From Pseudaminobacter soli (ex Li et al. 2025) (GTDB lineage Bacteria > Pseudomonadota > Alphaproteobacteria > Rhizobiales > Rhizobiaceae), in contig NZ_PXYL01000028.1 in NCBI RefSeq assembly GCF_003012705.1, positions 1 through 45,606 on the forward strand: a stretch of 45,606 bases of DNA, read 5' to 3'. The position numbers were made by a program, and so were the translations under genes. Shown here piece by piece: positions 26,476 through 34,752 of this stretch; the stretch's first letter is position 1, and every line of letters starts with the position of its first letter. The notes beneath the pieces are model-generated. The model was given only the letters and a program-made list of their open reading frames with translations, ran no database searches and was not told the DNA's origin.

Positions 26476-26904
26476 TGGAGGGTAATTCATGACCCACCAC
26501 CTGATCGCGCGCGGTGGATTTTGCCGAAGCCTCTCTGAACCCGAATAGTGATGCCACGCCGTCAGGGTCGCCGAGTACGAGCCGAAACGTCCGCTTCTAG
26601 GTGATGGCAAAGTTTGCCTGAACGTCCGCGATGGGGCGCGAAGCTGACTGGCAGTTTGGGGCCGGTAGCTGTCGGTCCGCTTTCGGAACACATTTGGCTG
26701 AAGCGGACATTCCACAGGCACACAACAAGGACGCTCGTGGGAAGGATTCGCGATCCTGCAAGCAGACGCCGAGTCCTTCGCTAGTCAACTGCAGCATCCT
26801 ACGTCGATTGGCCCTGCTGTCGTCGCAGCCGGCCTCAAAGCACAGATTTCTCTTCGCGCTTGGCTTGCTTGTATGGGCGCCCTTTATCCGGATGGACGCC
26901 TCCA
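26476..26904. other. Gap with repeat-like debris
   Basis: No gene is recognised. Bases about 26622-26680 share a block pattern (ACGTCCG, TGGGGCGCGAAGC, GGCAG, GGGCCGG) with 37570-37616, in the same order and spacing. This fits a decayed dispersed element. Confidence 0.4.
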
Positions 26905-27051
26905 ATGCTGGTGTTCCGCGATGTGATCGATAGCGACGGCAATGTATGCGAATCGCTGCCGCTGCGGGCCGAAGTCACAAAGGGACGTCATGCGCGGGTG
27001 ATCTTCCTGAACGGAAGGCTGCGCCGAGAGGCCGAGCGTCATCGGCGGTGA
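26905..27051 (+). pseudogene. Tyrosine recombinase fragment
   Basis: The frame reads LVFRDVIDSDGNVCESLPLR, then EVTKGRHARVIFLNGRLRRE and a stop. This matches the stretch after the first catalytic Arg in site-specific tyrosine integrases (the WxDVxDxDGxV ... TKGRHxRxVFLN pattern). Only about 48 residues remain, with neither the N-terminal domain nor the C-terminal HxxR/Tyr part. A second, different recombinase remnant lies at 19951-20566. Confidence 0.55.
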
Positions 27052-27258
27052 CAACCACGCAACGCTAGATTGATGTCAGCTAGGACATGAAGACAGCCGC
27101 CGTTGATCTACTTTAGCCTGAGAGCAGACAAGGCATGCCACCTCGGTAAGGTTGAAAACTGTCGGCTAATCGTGCGACGGAAACGAACTCAAAACAGGAG
27201 AAAGGGCGGTGACGGAACGCGCATCTTGGGCCGCTCAGCGACAAAATGCCCGTGCTTT

Positions 27259-29103
27259 TTAGCGAAGGTGTTGATTTAGCTTGAACACCAAGGCGTTCGG
27301 GGAGGCCTTGGCAAGCATAAAATGCGGCGAGGCTAGGAGCTTCTTCTCGATCTCGGCCAGCGACCCGACAGGCACGATGCCTTGTGCTTCGAGATACGCT
27401 TTCTGGCTGCGTGTTATGATGAAATATGCATCTTGCTTTGTGTCGTCGTTGAGCCACCGCTCAAGTACCCCGACGGGGTCCGCAAGGATACCTGCCCTTT
27501 CGTCCGCATCCTCTTCTGAAATCGGGACGTAGGTGAAGTTCTCGTAGTTCAGGAATTGCGACGGATAGCTGCGAGCACCTTCAATCAAAAGGGATCCGGC
27601 TGGTGCAGTCGAGTACAGCCAATGGGCTGTCTCAATCTCGTCAGGTGCGAACCAGTATTCGCGGTCCTTGCCATTGTTGGCGAAGAGGAAAGCAATGGCC
27701 CCTAGGAAAGCCAGAACCGCCAAGAAACATGAGGCGATTGCCCTTCCGGCGTCTCGTCGCGGGAACAACATTGAGGCGGCAAAAAAAGCGAGCATTGGTA
27801 GGGCAAACAAGTAGGCCCTGAATAGAATTTCGCCACCATAGGGGATAATGACCAGGGGAAAAGGAACCAAGCTGAGTACGATGGCAGTGCCATCTCTGTA
27901 ACCGCGCGCGAGGCGGCGGAGTCCTCCAATCGCGGCAGCCACGACGATGGTCGCCGATAAGGTACGTCCAACCCACACGACCCAAACACGATCAGGGGAC
28001 ATGATGCTGGTATCCGCCATTTGCCCCACGGCTCCCGCGATCTCACCCAACTGCGCGATCTCGGATATCAGGTGCGTCGCCACGAAAGGCGCAGCGAAGT
28101 AGAGCGTCCAGGCTAGTTCGCCGATGATTGCAAAGAGTAGGAAGCCGGGGCTTAAGCGTCCAATCAAGGCGAGGCCACCCGTCGCGAGAATGACGAGAAG
28201 CGGAGTCAGTTGATGTGTCGAGACTATCGCCGCTATCAGTATAAGGGCAGTTACTGTTGCGAGCGCCTTGTCCCCGGTCGTGTGATAATATTGCCACATC
28301 GATGGGGCCCCAACTGCCGACGCCCATACGCGTGTGACAATTCCTAGTCTTTCGGGTACGGCAATGCCGGTGTCGCGACGCAGCGGGCCGAGAAATAGGG
28401 CGAGCAGTAGCAGGTAGAAAAGGAATGTCACGCCCTGAGGGGAGAAATAGTCCTGCCCCACCCAATTGCCGACGACGAAAATCCAGGCGGCAGTCATCAC
28501 CTGCTTGCTGTCGCCACAAAGGTGACGATAAATGAGGATGAGCGTCGCAACGAAACCGAGGTTCAGAACCACCGGCGTAAAGCGTACGATATAAGATAGG
28601 TCGAGTGAATTAAGGCCCAGCAGGTTACACAGCCACGCCGTGACCAAGAACAGGGTAGGCCAGTTGTGATAAACCGAAAGGTAATCCGCGATCCGATCCA
28701 CCGCGCCGTGACGCTGGATGTAGTCGACGATCCCAAGATGTTTCCAGGCCCAAGAATAACGTAGCGTTCCGTAGACAAGCGCGGGAGTGGCATGGAGAAT
28801 CGACACCAGCCCGACTATGTGGAGTACCGGTAGAAGACCCACAGTTGAACGTGATGAGAGGGCAAGCGCAAATCCGGCCGCTAGAAGCGCCATCGCTCCG
28901 TAAAACTGTAACGGCAGAATTGAGACAAGCCCAAGATCCGTCATCCGATCGGGATCGATCGCCGGCAAAATCATCCACCATAGACCCATCGCTGCGACAA
29001 GGCTCGCGAGCGACAGTATCTTCATGAGTTGGTTCCTGGTTACTAGGTGATCACCGATGCCTTGTTGAGAGGGGGTGGAAGGAGTTGCACCGTGGTCTAT
29101 CAT
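27259..29103 (-). CDS. Large polytopic membrane protein, GT-C glycosyltransferase-like
   Basis: 614 residues, with about 11-13 membrane helices across 25-490 and a soluble C-terminal tail of about 120 residues. An extracytoplasmic loop with YLSVYHNWPTLF and GNWVGQDYFSPQG, and the architecture itself, resemble GT-C enzymes that use polyprenyl-phosphate sugars. I cannot point to a definite catalytic DxD. It starts seven bases after the stop of the flippase-kinase gene, so the two are co-transcribed. It could transfer a sugar to, or polymerise, a glycan outside the inner membrane. MKILSLAS, 26 residues in, is an alternative start. Confidence 0.75.
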   Translation of the reverse strand: MIDHGATPSTPSQQGIGDHLVTRNQLMKILSLASLVAAMGLWWMILPAIDPDRMTDLGLVSILPLQFYGAMALLAAGFALALSSRSTVGLLPVLHIVGLVSILHATPALVYGTLRYSWAWKHLGIVDYIQRHGAVDRIADYLSVYHNWPTLFLVTAWLCNLLGLNSLDLSYIVRFTPVVLNLGFVATLILIYRHLCGDSKQVMTAAWIFVVGNWVGQDYFSPQGVTFLFYLLLLALFLGPLRRDTGIAVPERLGIVTRVWASAVGAPSMWQYYHTTGDKALATVTALILIAAIVSTHQLTPLLVILATGGLALIGRLSPGFLLFAIIGELAWTLYFAAPFVATHLISEIAQLGEIAGAVGQMADTSIMSPDRVWVVWVGRTLSATIVVAAAIGGLRRLARGYRDGTAIVLSLVPFPLVIIPYGGEILFRAYLFALPMLAFFAASMLFPRRDAGRAIASCFLAVLAFLGAIAFLFANNGKDREYWFAPDEIETAHWLYSTAPAGSLLIEGARSYPSQFLNYENFTYVPISEEDADERAGILADPVGVLERWLNDDTKQDAYFIITRSQKAYLEAQGIVPVGSLAEIEKKLLASPHFMLAKASPNALVFKLNQHLR

Positions 29104-29109
29104 GGCTAC

Positions 29110-31560
29110 TTATACGCTGCTTGCTTCTGGGTTTGCGCGCTGAAGGTATGTTCTCAGAACATGTTCGACGTTTACCGCTAGCCAAAGGCGCCCTGTGCGA
29201 AATCGCCGTGATTTCCTGAGATTTGCTGCAACATGCTGGAGCCAGGCGAAGCCACATAGCGCTTGGATGATCGCCGGCTCCTTCAGCGAGCCGTACGCGG
29301 TCACGCACTGCCGTTCAATTTCGCCGAGCGCAGCGACTTCGTAATTTTGCAGTGCGGGCTTCGACAAGAGTTCGCGCACGACATGTCCAAGCTCTTCGTT
29401 CGCCCTCATAGCGCGCTGGGTCATGAGCAAGTGCATCGCATCGATACCGGGTGGCATTTCATAATTTGCTGCCTCCCAGTCGATTACTGCACTGACGTCG
29501 ACGGCAGGGCCAAAGAGGATGTTAGCCGGACAATAGTCTCCGTGCCCGAGCCCGACGCTAAGTTTTCGGCCTTGCCAGAAGTGCGTTTGTTCTCGAATTA
29601 GTGCGTCGATGGCAGCTTTGCGCTGCCCCTCAAGAAGGGTCACGCCGGCGGTCTTTCTTATTATTGCCGCCGGATGCTCAATCCAGCGATCAAGCCACCT
29701 CTGGTCTAAGACTGTAGATGCAGCAGTAAATCGATGAACTTGGGCAATCGCATCCATGGCGTTCGCCAACCCAACATTTGCTGATGGCGTCAAGGCAAGT
29801 GCAGCTCTTCCATCCGTGGCGGGTAGAACTCGCTCGACGGAGATAGATTCGGATGACGAAAAATCGACCGCTAGAAGGGAGGGCAACTCGAAACCGACTT
29901 CAGAGAGACGCTTGTCACAACTGAGCCGCTTGACTTGGTCGACATAGTGTTTCAGGCCCTCCTTGGCCTCGGTGCTTTTGGCAACCTTAACGACTAGGGC
30001 CGGCGCTGCAGCGGCTGGCGATGAGGCCCCGCTTTCCGCAAGGAAGATTGTTCGAATATCGCTCTCGCGTCTCGGCTCGGCAACAATGCACCAAGTTGTG
30101 AGGTCGCATCCCCCTGCCTTTTCTATCAGCGACAGAAGTTCCGCCGGCAGATTACCTTTAGGGTTCGGTCGGATCGCCGCATCGAAGCCATCTTTAACTT
30201 GGGCCAATGCGGAGCCAACGTGCAAGGCTGCCTCGAAGAGGATGCCTACACCTCTCTGCATGATGACGTACGCGATGATACCAATGGCGACTGTCGAATG
30301 CGCAATCAACCAAGCAACGGACATACCGACTACTCCGTATCGCTTGAGCAGAATTGAGCCGCCGCCCAGAACGATGGCGCAAGTGATGAGTTCAGCCACC
30401 GCAACAAGGATCGTACGTCCCTGGGCGCGGGCCACCGCGAGCGAAAGCGTCACCCACCCCCATGGCAGGCAGGCCAAGGCACCGATCTGCAATAGTAAGG
30501 TGGCGTCATGGCCATAGCTGTCGCCGAACAGCTGCATGAGGTACGGCGCACCGGCAACAAGCAATATGACGGCGCTCGCTAACGGTACCATGGTGTAGAT
30601 CAGCGCTTCCGCCATCAGCGACCGTATCTTGTGCTGCTCAAAGCCAACCTCGGTCAGCAGTGACACCCCCATCGAACGGCCGATCAGGTAGAGACTGTAG
30701 GCGATCTGCCAGGCAAGATAGTATCTAGCGAGAGCTGCCGAACCGCTGACATGGAACACTAACAGTGGTGCTACACCGATGGCGGTCATCGACGCCATAG
30801 TGCCGATATAGTCCCAGCCGAAATAGGCGGCGATTGTTTTCCGATCGAGTTCGGCATCCGGCCTTGAGACCAAGGTATGACGAGGCAGGAAGCGCCGAAA
30901 GATGAACCAATTGGCGAATGCTAAAAGGAATGGGAGCGGCAGAACCCAGGCAGCATAGATGCCAGAGCCCAACACCGAGCTGCCAGAGAAAATGATGAGG
31001 AGTACGAGCTTGGAGACGGCGAAGATCGTGTTCTCGATTGGTACAAATGTGGACTGACGCAAGCCTGCGAGAACGCTGTCCTGCAGCGCGAACAGTGTCC
31101 AGGCTACCGATGCGAGCACAAACGCGCCGGCTGCTAGAGGCTCGGCGCGAAGAAACGACGCTTCATCGATAAACCACCCCACCGAGTATACCGTCACGAG
31201 GGACAGGCAGAACGATGCTGTCGCTGCGCCGAAATAGGCAAGCAGGACGACTTTTCTTGCACCTTTGCCTGCGACAGGCAAAAAGCGGTTCAACACGTTC
31301 TCAAGATTTAGTTGGGCGATGTTGCCGAGCGTCATCATCGTTGAGATCAGTGCTGCAGCAACGCCAACTTGTTCAGGACTGTAAAGGCGCGCCGCGAGGA
31401 TCCAGTAGAGAAGCCCAAGGACTGAAGTGAGGCCGGCGCTGGCGATTAGGGCATATCCATTGCGGATCAGGGGCGAATGGAGGAACATCGCAAGCCGCCG
31501 TGGCCTTGCGAAGTGGCCGGATGTACCAGATGCGTTTCTTGCGATCGCGTTCTCGTTCAT
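29110..31560 (-). CDS. Wzx-like polysaccharide flippase fused to an APH-fold kinase
   Basis: 816 residues in one uninterrupted frame. Residues about 25-430 are a MOP/Wzx-type exporter with about 12 membrane helices (LYWILAARLYSPEQVGVAAAL is a typical start). Residues about 470-800 are a cytosolic phosphotransferase of the aminoglycoside-phosphotransferase/choline-kinase fold. A likely ATP-site Lys lies in ALVVKVAKS, the catalytic loop is HGDYCPAN (His673, Asp675, Asn680), and the metal-binding Asp694 is in VIDWE. The kinase motifs are complete, so activity is plausible. It may phosphorylate the lipid-linked glycan or a carrier while the flippase moves it. Divergent from the POTRA gene, it leads a two-gene operon with the GT-C-like gene. 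Confidence 0.88.
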   Translation of the reverse strand: MNENAIARNASGTSGHFARPRRLAMFLHSPLIRNGYALIASAGLTSVLGLLYWILAARLYSPEQVGVAAALISTMMTLGNIAQLNLENVLNRFLPVAGKGARKVVLLAYFGAATASFCLSLVTVYSVGWFIDEASFLRAEPLAAGAFVLASVAWTLFALQDSVLAGLRQSTFVPIENTIFAVSKLVLLIIFSGSSVLGSGIYAAWVLPLPFLLAFANWFIFRRFLPRHTLVSRPDAELDRKTIAAYFGWDYIGTMASMTAIGVAPLLVFHVSGSAALARYYLAWQIAYSLYLIGRSMGVSLLTEVGFEQHKIRSLMAEALIYTMVPLASAVILLVAGAPYLMQLFGDSYGHDATLLLQIGALACLPWGWVTLSLAVARAQGRTILVAVAELITCAIVLGGGSILLKRYGVVGMSVAWLIAHSTVAIGIIAYVIMQRGVGILFEAALHVGSALAQVKDGFDAAIRPNPKGNLPAELLSLIEKAGGCDLTTWCIVAEPRRESDIRTIFLAESGASSPAAAAPALVVKVAKSTEAKEGLKHYVDQVKRLSCDKRLSEVGFELPSLLAVDFSSSESISVERVLPATDGRAALALTPSANVGLANAMDAIAQVHRFTAASTVLDQRWLDRWIEHPAAIIRKTAGVTLLEGQRKAAIDALIREQTHFWQGRKLSVGLGHGDYCPANILFGPAVDVSAVIDWEAANYEMPPGIDAMHLLMTQRAMRANEELGHVVRELLSKPALQNYEVAALGEIERQCVTAYGSLKEPAIIQALCGFAWLQHVAANLRKSRRFRTGRLWLAVNVEHVLRTYLQRANPEASSV

Positions 31561-31722
31561 CAGTCTGCCCAGCGTTAGACCCTGACATAGTTGATCAAGT
31601 ATTCAATATCTGTTGCTTCCCGTCGACGCGATCTACGTCGAATCTCAGTTCAGTGTCCATCTTCATATGCTTGTATCGCATTCCGCTCAACAGCAGGCAT
31701 ATAACAGTGTGGTTTTCATGCA

Positions 31723-31742
31723 ATGGAGTTAATTAACTCCAT
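31723..31742. promoter_or_regulatory. 20-bp perfect palindrome, candidate operator
   Basis: ATGGAGTTAATTAACTCCAT reads the same on both strands over all 20 bases. It is unlikely by chance in a short region and lies between divergent surface-glycan genes. It fits a dimeric regulator site of the MarR or LuxR size class. No regulator gene is adjacent. Confidence 0.6.
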
Positions 31743-31841
31743 CGGCGCTGCTTAAGCGTATGCCGCGGAATGTTTATCGGAATGGTGGCATCGACAAGCA
31801 TATACGCCTCTAGTTTTATTAATCATTAAATGAAAATATTA

Positions 31842-31871
31842 AACGTTTTTAAAATCGTTGACCGAAACGTT
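31842..31871. promoter_or_regulatory. Second inverted repeat upstream of the POTRA gene
   Basis: AACGTTT (31842-31848) and AAACGTT (31865-31871) form a seven-base inverted pair with 16 bases between, about 40 bp before the POTRA gene. They could be half-sites of a regulator, or chance in AT-rich DNA. Confidence 0.35.
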
Positions 31872-31906
31872 AGACGTCGTCATTGACCTTTCCCCCTCGG
31901 TGACTG

Positions 31907-33040
31907 ATGCCTATGACACAGGATAGACGGATGCTTATGGCATTGTGGTATTTGGCGTTTGTTGTGAATATTTCGCGCGAGCGCACAAGGGCAATTTACG
32001 TTTTCCCAATGCTTGCTGCTGCTCTGCTCGCTTCCGGTGCGCTCCCAATGGTGGCCACCGCTGCGGCAGAGGAAGTACATTCCGGTCTCGATCTTAGTCT
32101 TGTTCAAGACCCGGAAACAGCTGCTGTGATTAAGTCCACTTATGCTTTACCTGTTTATCTCGGGCTAGAAAAAGCTGTCGCGGATGTCACAAGGGCAAAA
32201 CTTGATTTCTGGGTTGAGAACGAACGTAGACGATTGCGGAGCCTTCTCCTTTCTCTCGGCTACCTGTCTGGACAGGTCGCCTTAAATATCATCGATCAAG
32301 AGAATGGTACCGCGGTGCTGAAACCAATCACGGGGCCCCAGTATCATATTGGTTCTATCGAACTCGATGGCGTAAAGCATGCCGACTTGGACGACCGCAC
32401 CGCATCTGACTTGGCGACAGTCTTGCTAGCATTCACCGGGCAAGTCGCTAGTAGCGAGGCGGTCCAGAAGATTGCCGATGATGTCATTTATCGCGTGCGC
32501 GCAAGGACTTATGGGCTTGCAAGAGTGGTTCGCAGCCAAGCCGTGCCAGACCCGTCGACGCGGCTTGCTCACATCATTATCGAGGTCGACGCCGGACCGG
32601 CAGCCACGTTTGGAGGGGTTGTCTTCCGAGGTCTGCGTCGTGTGAGCGGGGCGTCGCTTTTGGAGGTTGCTCCATTTCGTGTGGGGCAAGCCTTTGATTG
32701 GGCAAAGCTCGAGCTGTTCGCAAGCAATTTGCGCGCGCTCGGCAAATTCTCCCAAGTGCGAGTGGCGACGGACAAAGCGCTCGATACGGACGGGCAGCTG
32801 ACGATCCATGTCAACGTTATGGAGAATCCGATTAATTCTGGAGAACTCACGCGCACCGGAATGCTCGGGGCGATCATCGCTGCTGTGGCGATCAGCGTCG
32901 TTGGTCTCCGGCAGTTCGGGGTAGCTGTTGGCGCGCAGGCGAGATTCGTACGGTTGATGACCGCCCTAGCCTGGATTGTTGTCCCTGTTTTCTTTGCGGT
33001 TGCTGTTCTTAGGGTATTCAGCTTCCTAGCGGGGGGCTAA
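31907..33040 (+). CDS. POTRA-domain protein without beta-barrel (TamA-like N-terminal part)
   Basis: Up to 377 residues; ATG 31931 with AGG upstream is an alternative start. A signal peptide or anchor ends about MVATAAA before EEVHSG. Residues about 90-310 resemble the three POTRA domains of TamA/BamA-type proteins: RRLRSLLLSLGYLSGQV then YHIGSIELDG, and FGGVVFRGLRRVSG then GQAFDWAKLELFASNLRALG and FSQVRVATDK. Where TamA continues into a barrel of about 300 residues, this protein has two hydrophobic helices (about 318-336 and 352-375) and stops. It would present POTRA domains in the periplasm from the inner membrane, perhaps to contact an outer-membrane partner or a nascent glycan exporter. 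Confidence 0.75.
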   Translation: MPMTQDRRMLMALWYLAFVVNISRERTRAIYVFPMLAAALLASGALPMVATAAAEEVHSGLDLSLVQDPETAAVIKSTYALPVYLGLEKAVADVTRAKLDFWVENERRRLRSLLLSLGYLSGQVALNIIDQENGTAVLKPITGPQYHIGSIELDGVKHADLDDRTASDLATVLLAFTGQVASSEAVQKIADDVIYRVRARTYGLARVVRSQAVPDPSTRLAHIIIEVDAGPAATFGGVVFRGLRRVSGASLLEVAPFRVGQAFDWAKLELFASNLRALGKFSQVRVATDKALDTDGQLTIHVNVMENPINSGELTRTGMLGAIIAAVAISVVGLRQFGVAVGAQARFVRLMTALAWIVVPVFFAVAVLRVFSFLAGG

Positions 33041-33096
33041 AGACGTGAACTGACCGGCTTGGCCTATGCGCGGCCCGGATTTCAGGTGGGGTCTTC

Positions 33097-33474
33097 TTAC
33101 TTGTCATGCCATGGCTTGGTGCCGGAGACCAGCATGCCGACGACTAACTCTGACTTGATCTGCGGCCGGTTACTGGCAGCTTGCTCGACAAGAGTGTCCA
33201 TCTCTACCTTGAGAGATTTCAGCCGCTGGAGAGCTTGGTCCTCGACGGCGCGTAAGTCGTCGCTCGGGTGATTACCTAGGCCTTCATCGACCAGCTTATC
33301 TTTGAGCGCGGCGAGATAATGGGAATAGGCTATTTCCCATTCGGTTGTCAGTTCAATCCACCTCTCAAAGAAAACCTGCGCTTCCGGATGTCGCATCTTC
33401 TTCTGGTTGTGCAATGTAGCTGCCTCTTTGTGCCGAAATCTAATGCAAACCATCTTAGACGAAACAATTGTCAT
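33097..33474 (-). CDS. Small hypothetical protein
   Basis: Up to 125 residues. The part with coding character starts at the internal Met at 33396: MRHPEAQVFFERWIELTTEW, then SHYLAALKDKLVDEGL and ALQRLKSLKVEMDTLVEQA. It is a mainly helical, charged, cytosolic protein with coiled-coil potential. The ribosome-binding site is unclear for either start. It is convergent with the POTRA gene, 56 bp away. No family recognised. Confidence 0.5.
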   Translation of the reverse strand: MTIVSSKMVCIRFRHKEAATLHNQKKMRHPEAQVFFERWIELTTEWEIAYSHYLAALKDKLVDEGLGNHPSDDLRAVEDQALQRLKSLKVEMDTLVEQAASNRPQIKSELVVGMLVSGTKPWHDK

Positions 33475-33489
33475 TGTTTAGGGGGGGGC

Positions 33490-33596
33490 TCAATTCCGAT
33501 TGAGATGGCCTTCTCCAAACTCAAGATACTCCTGCCAAGGCGGCCGTCCGCAGCTTCGACATCGTGGCGCAGGCTCTCGGCAATACCCGCAACTGA
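33490..33596 (+). pseudogene. IS630-type transposase C-terminal remnant, frameshifted
   Basis: SIPIEMAFSKLKILL corresponds to the NPIExxFxKxKxLLR motif near the end of IS630-family transposases, which holds the last catalytic Glu. After a frameshift, KAAVRSFDIVAQALGNTRN and a stop continue the match. Only this tail is left. Confidence 0.7.
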
Positions 33597-33948
33597 AGAT
33601 CACATAATGTCGCAACTACTTCAGAGCCGTCGAGATGGGTCCATTCAAATGCGACCTGCGTTAGGCAGCAATGAAAGATTGCAATCTCAAGAGATTGGTA
33701 CGACTTCCGTCGATCCGGTCATTTGCGCAGAGCATTGAGGTTTCTATTTTAACCATAAAGTAGAAATTAGTTTACAAATTGTTTACAGCCGAATACATGT
33801 TGAGCATCTGCGGGGGGTGGATGAAGTACGCGTGTAATTTATATGTTGATATATAGTTATACGCTTTTACCTATCTAATAGTTATTTTTAAGTTGAACTC
33901 TACCTCCATGGATGAGCAAGAAGTAACGTTTACCGTGGAGTGACAGTA
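33597..33948. promoter_or_regulatory. AT-rich leader of the GT2 operon
   Basis: About 350 bp. The first part (33650-33690) has a block TTAGGCAGCAATGA shared with the dispersed repeat at 18711-18725. The remainder from 33740 is very AT-rich and must hold the promoter of the three-gene glycosyltransferase operon. GTTTACA is directly repeated at 33770-33776 and 33781-33787, 11 bp apart. Confidence 0.45.
33904..33940 (+). promoter_or_regulatory. 5'-leader hairpin that covers the ribosome-binding site of the GT2 operon
   Basis: CTCCATGG (33904-33911) can pair with CCGTGGAG (33933-33940) through eight pairs, one a U-G wobble that exists only in plus-strand RNA. The 3' arm includes GGAG, the Shine-Dalgarno for ATG 33949. 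Closing the stem would block initiation, so translation of the operon may be gated by an RNA structure. Confidence 0.5.
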
Positions 33949-34752
33949 ATGATGAGTTTTGGACATCAGTATCGTCCGAATATTGCTTCTCATATTATGA
34001 TGGCGATACCTCGAGTCAGCGTCGTCGTCCCGACTCTGAACGAGGCAATGAATCTTCCACATGTATTACCGAATATCCCCGCTTGGGTTGATGAAGTGAT
34101 CGTTGTGGATGGCAATTCAACAGACGGAACGATCGAAGTAGCAAAGTCGCTTTTGCCAAACGTCGTCATTGTGACTCAAGGCGCACGCGGCAAGGGTGCT
34201 GCACTTCGAGCAGGTTTCGATGCCGCTCGGGGCGACATCATCGTTACGCTGGATGCGGACGCATCGGCCGATCCACGCGAAATTAGCGCATTCGTTGGCG
34301 TGCTGCTCTCAGGTGCGGATTTCGTAAAGGGGTCGCGGTTTCTCCAAGGCGGTGGAACCCTTGACATGGAATGGTATCGACGTCTTGGAAACTGGGGCCT
34401 TCTCCAACTCGTCAATTTCCGCTTTGGTGGAAAGTTCACCGATCTTTGCTATGGCTATAATGCTTTCTGGAAGGACGTGTTGCCACATCTTCGGATCGAA
34501 GAGGCATCCGGTTTCGAGATCGAGACGCACATGAACGTCCAAGCACTGCGCGCCAAACTTAAGGTAATGGAGGTGGCGAGCAAAGAATTCCAGCGCATTC
34601 ACGGTGTCAGTAATCTGCGAACGATCCCTGATGGTTGGCGTGTGTTGAAGACGATAGTCAAACTTGGTGCCGGCAGATCACAGCCATTGCGGATCGGTCC
34701 CGAGAGTCAGGGTGCCAGCGCACGTTCGCGTGCGGATAGAGCTGTCGTGTGA
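33949..34752 (+). CDS. Family 2 glycosyltransferase (dolichol-phosphate-mannose-synthase-like)
   Basis: 267 residues. The GT-A fold opens VSVVVPTLNEAMNLPHVLP, has VDGNSTDGT and the metal/nucleotide-sugar motif TLDADAS (DAD at 102-104), then GADFVKGSRF. This arrangement is closest to polyprenyl-phosphate sugar transferases, but there are no C-terminal membrane helices. It would move a sugar from an NDP donor to a lipid or glycan acceptor on the cytosolic side. ATG 33949 has GGAG eight bases upstream. Its stop overlaps the next start by four bases (GTGA). Confidence 0.9.
   Translation: MMSFGHQYRPNIASHIMMAIPRVSVVVPTLNEAMNLPHVLPNIPAWVDEVIVVDGNSTDGTIEVAKSLLPNVVIVTQGARGKGAALRAGFDAARGDIIVTLDADASADPREISAFVGVLLSGADFVKGSRFLQGGGTLDMEWYRRLGNWGLLQLVNFRFGGKFTDLCYGYNAFWKDVLPHLRIEEASGFEIETHMNVQALRAKLKVMEVASKEFQRIHGVSNLRTIPDGWRVLKTIVKLGAGRSQPLRIGPESQGASARSRADRAVV

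Larger units (their letters stand above)
31561..31906. promoter_or_regulatory. AT-rich divergent promoter region
   Basis: 346 bp between the flippase-kinase and POTRA genes, much more AT-rich than its surroundings (for example TTATTAATCATTAAATG near 31816). It holds two symmetric elements, listed separately. Promoters for both directions must lie here. Confidence 0.5.
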
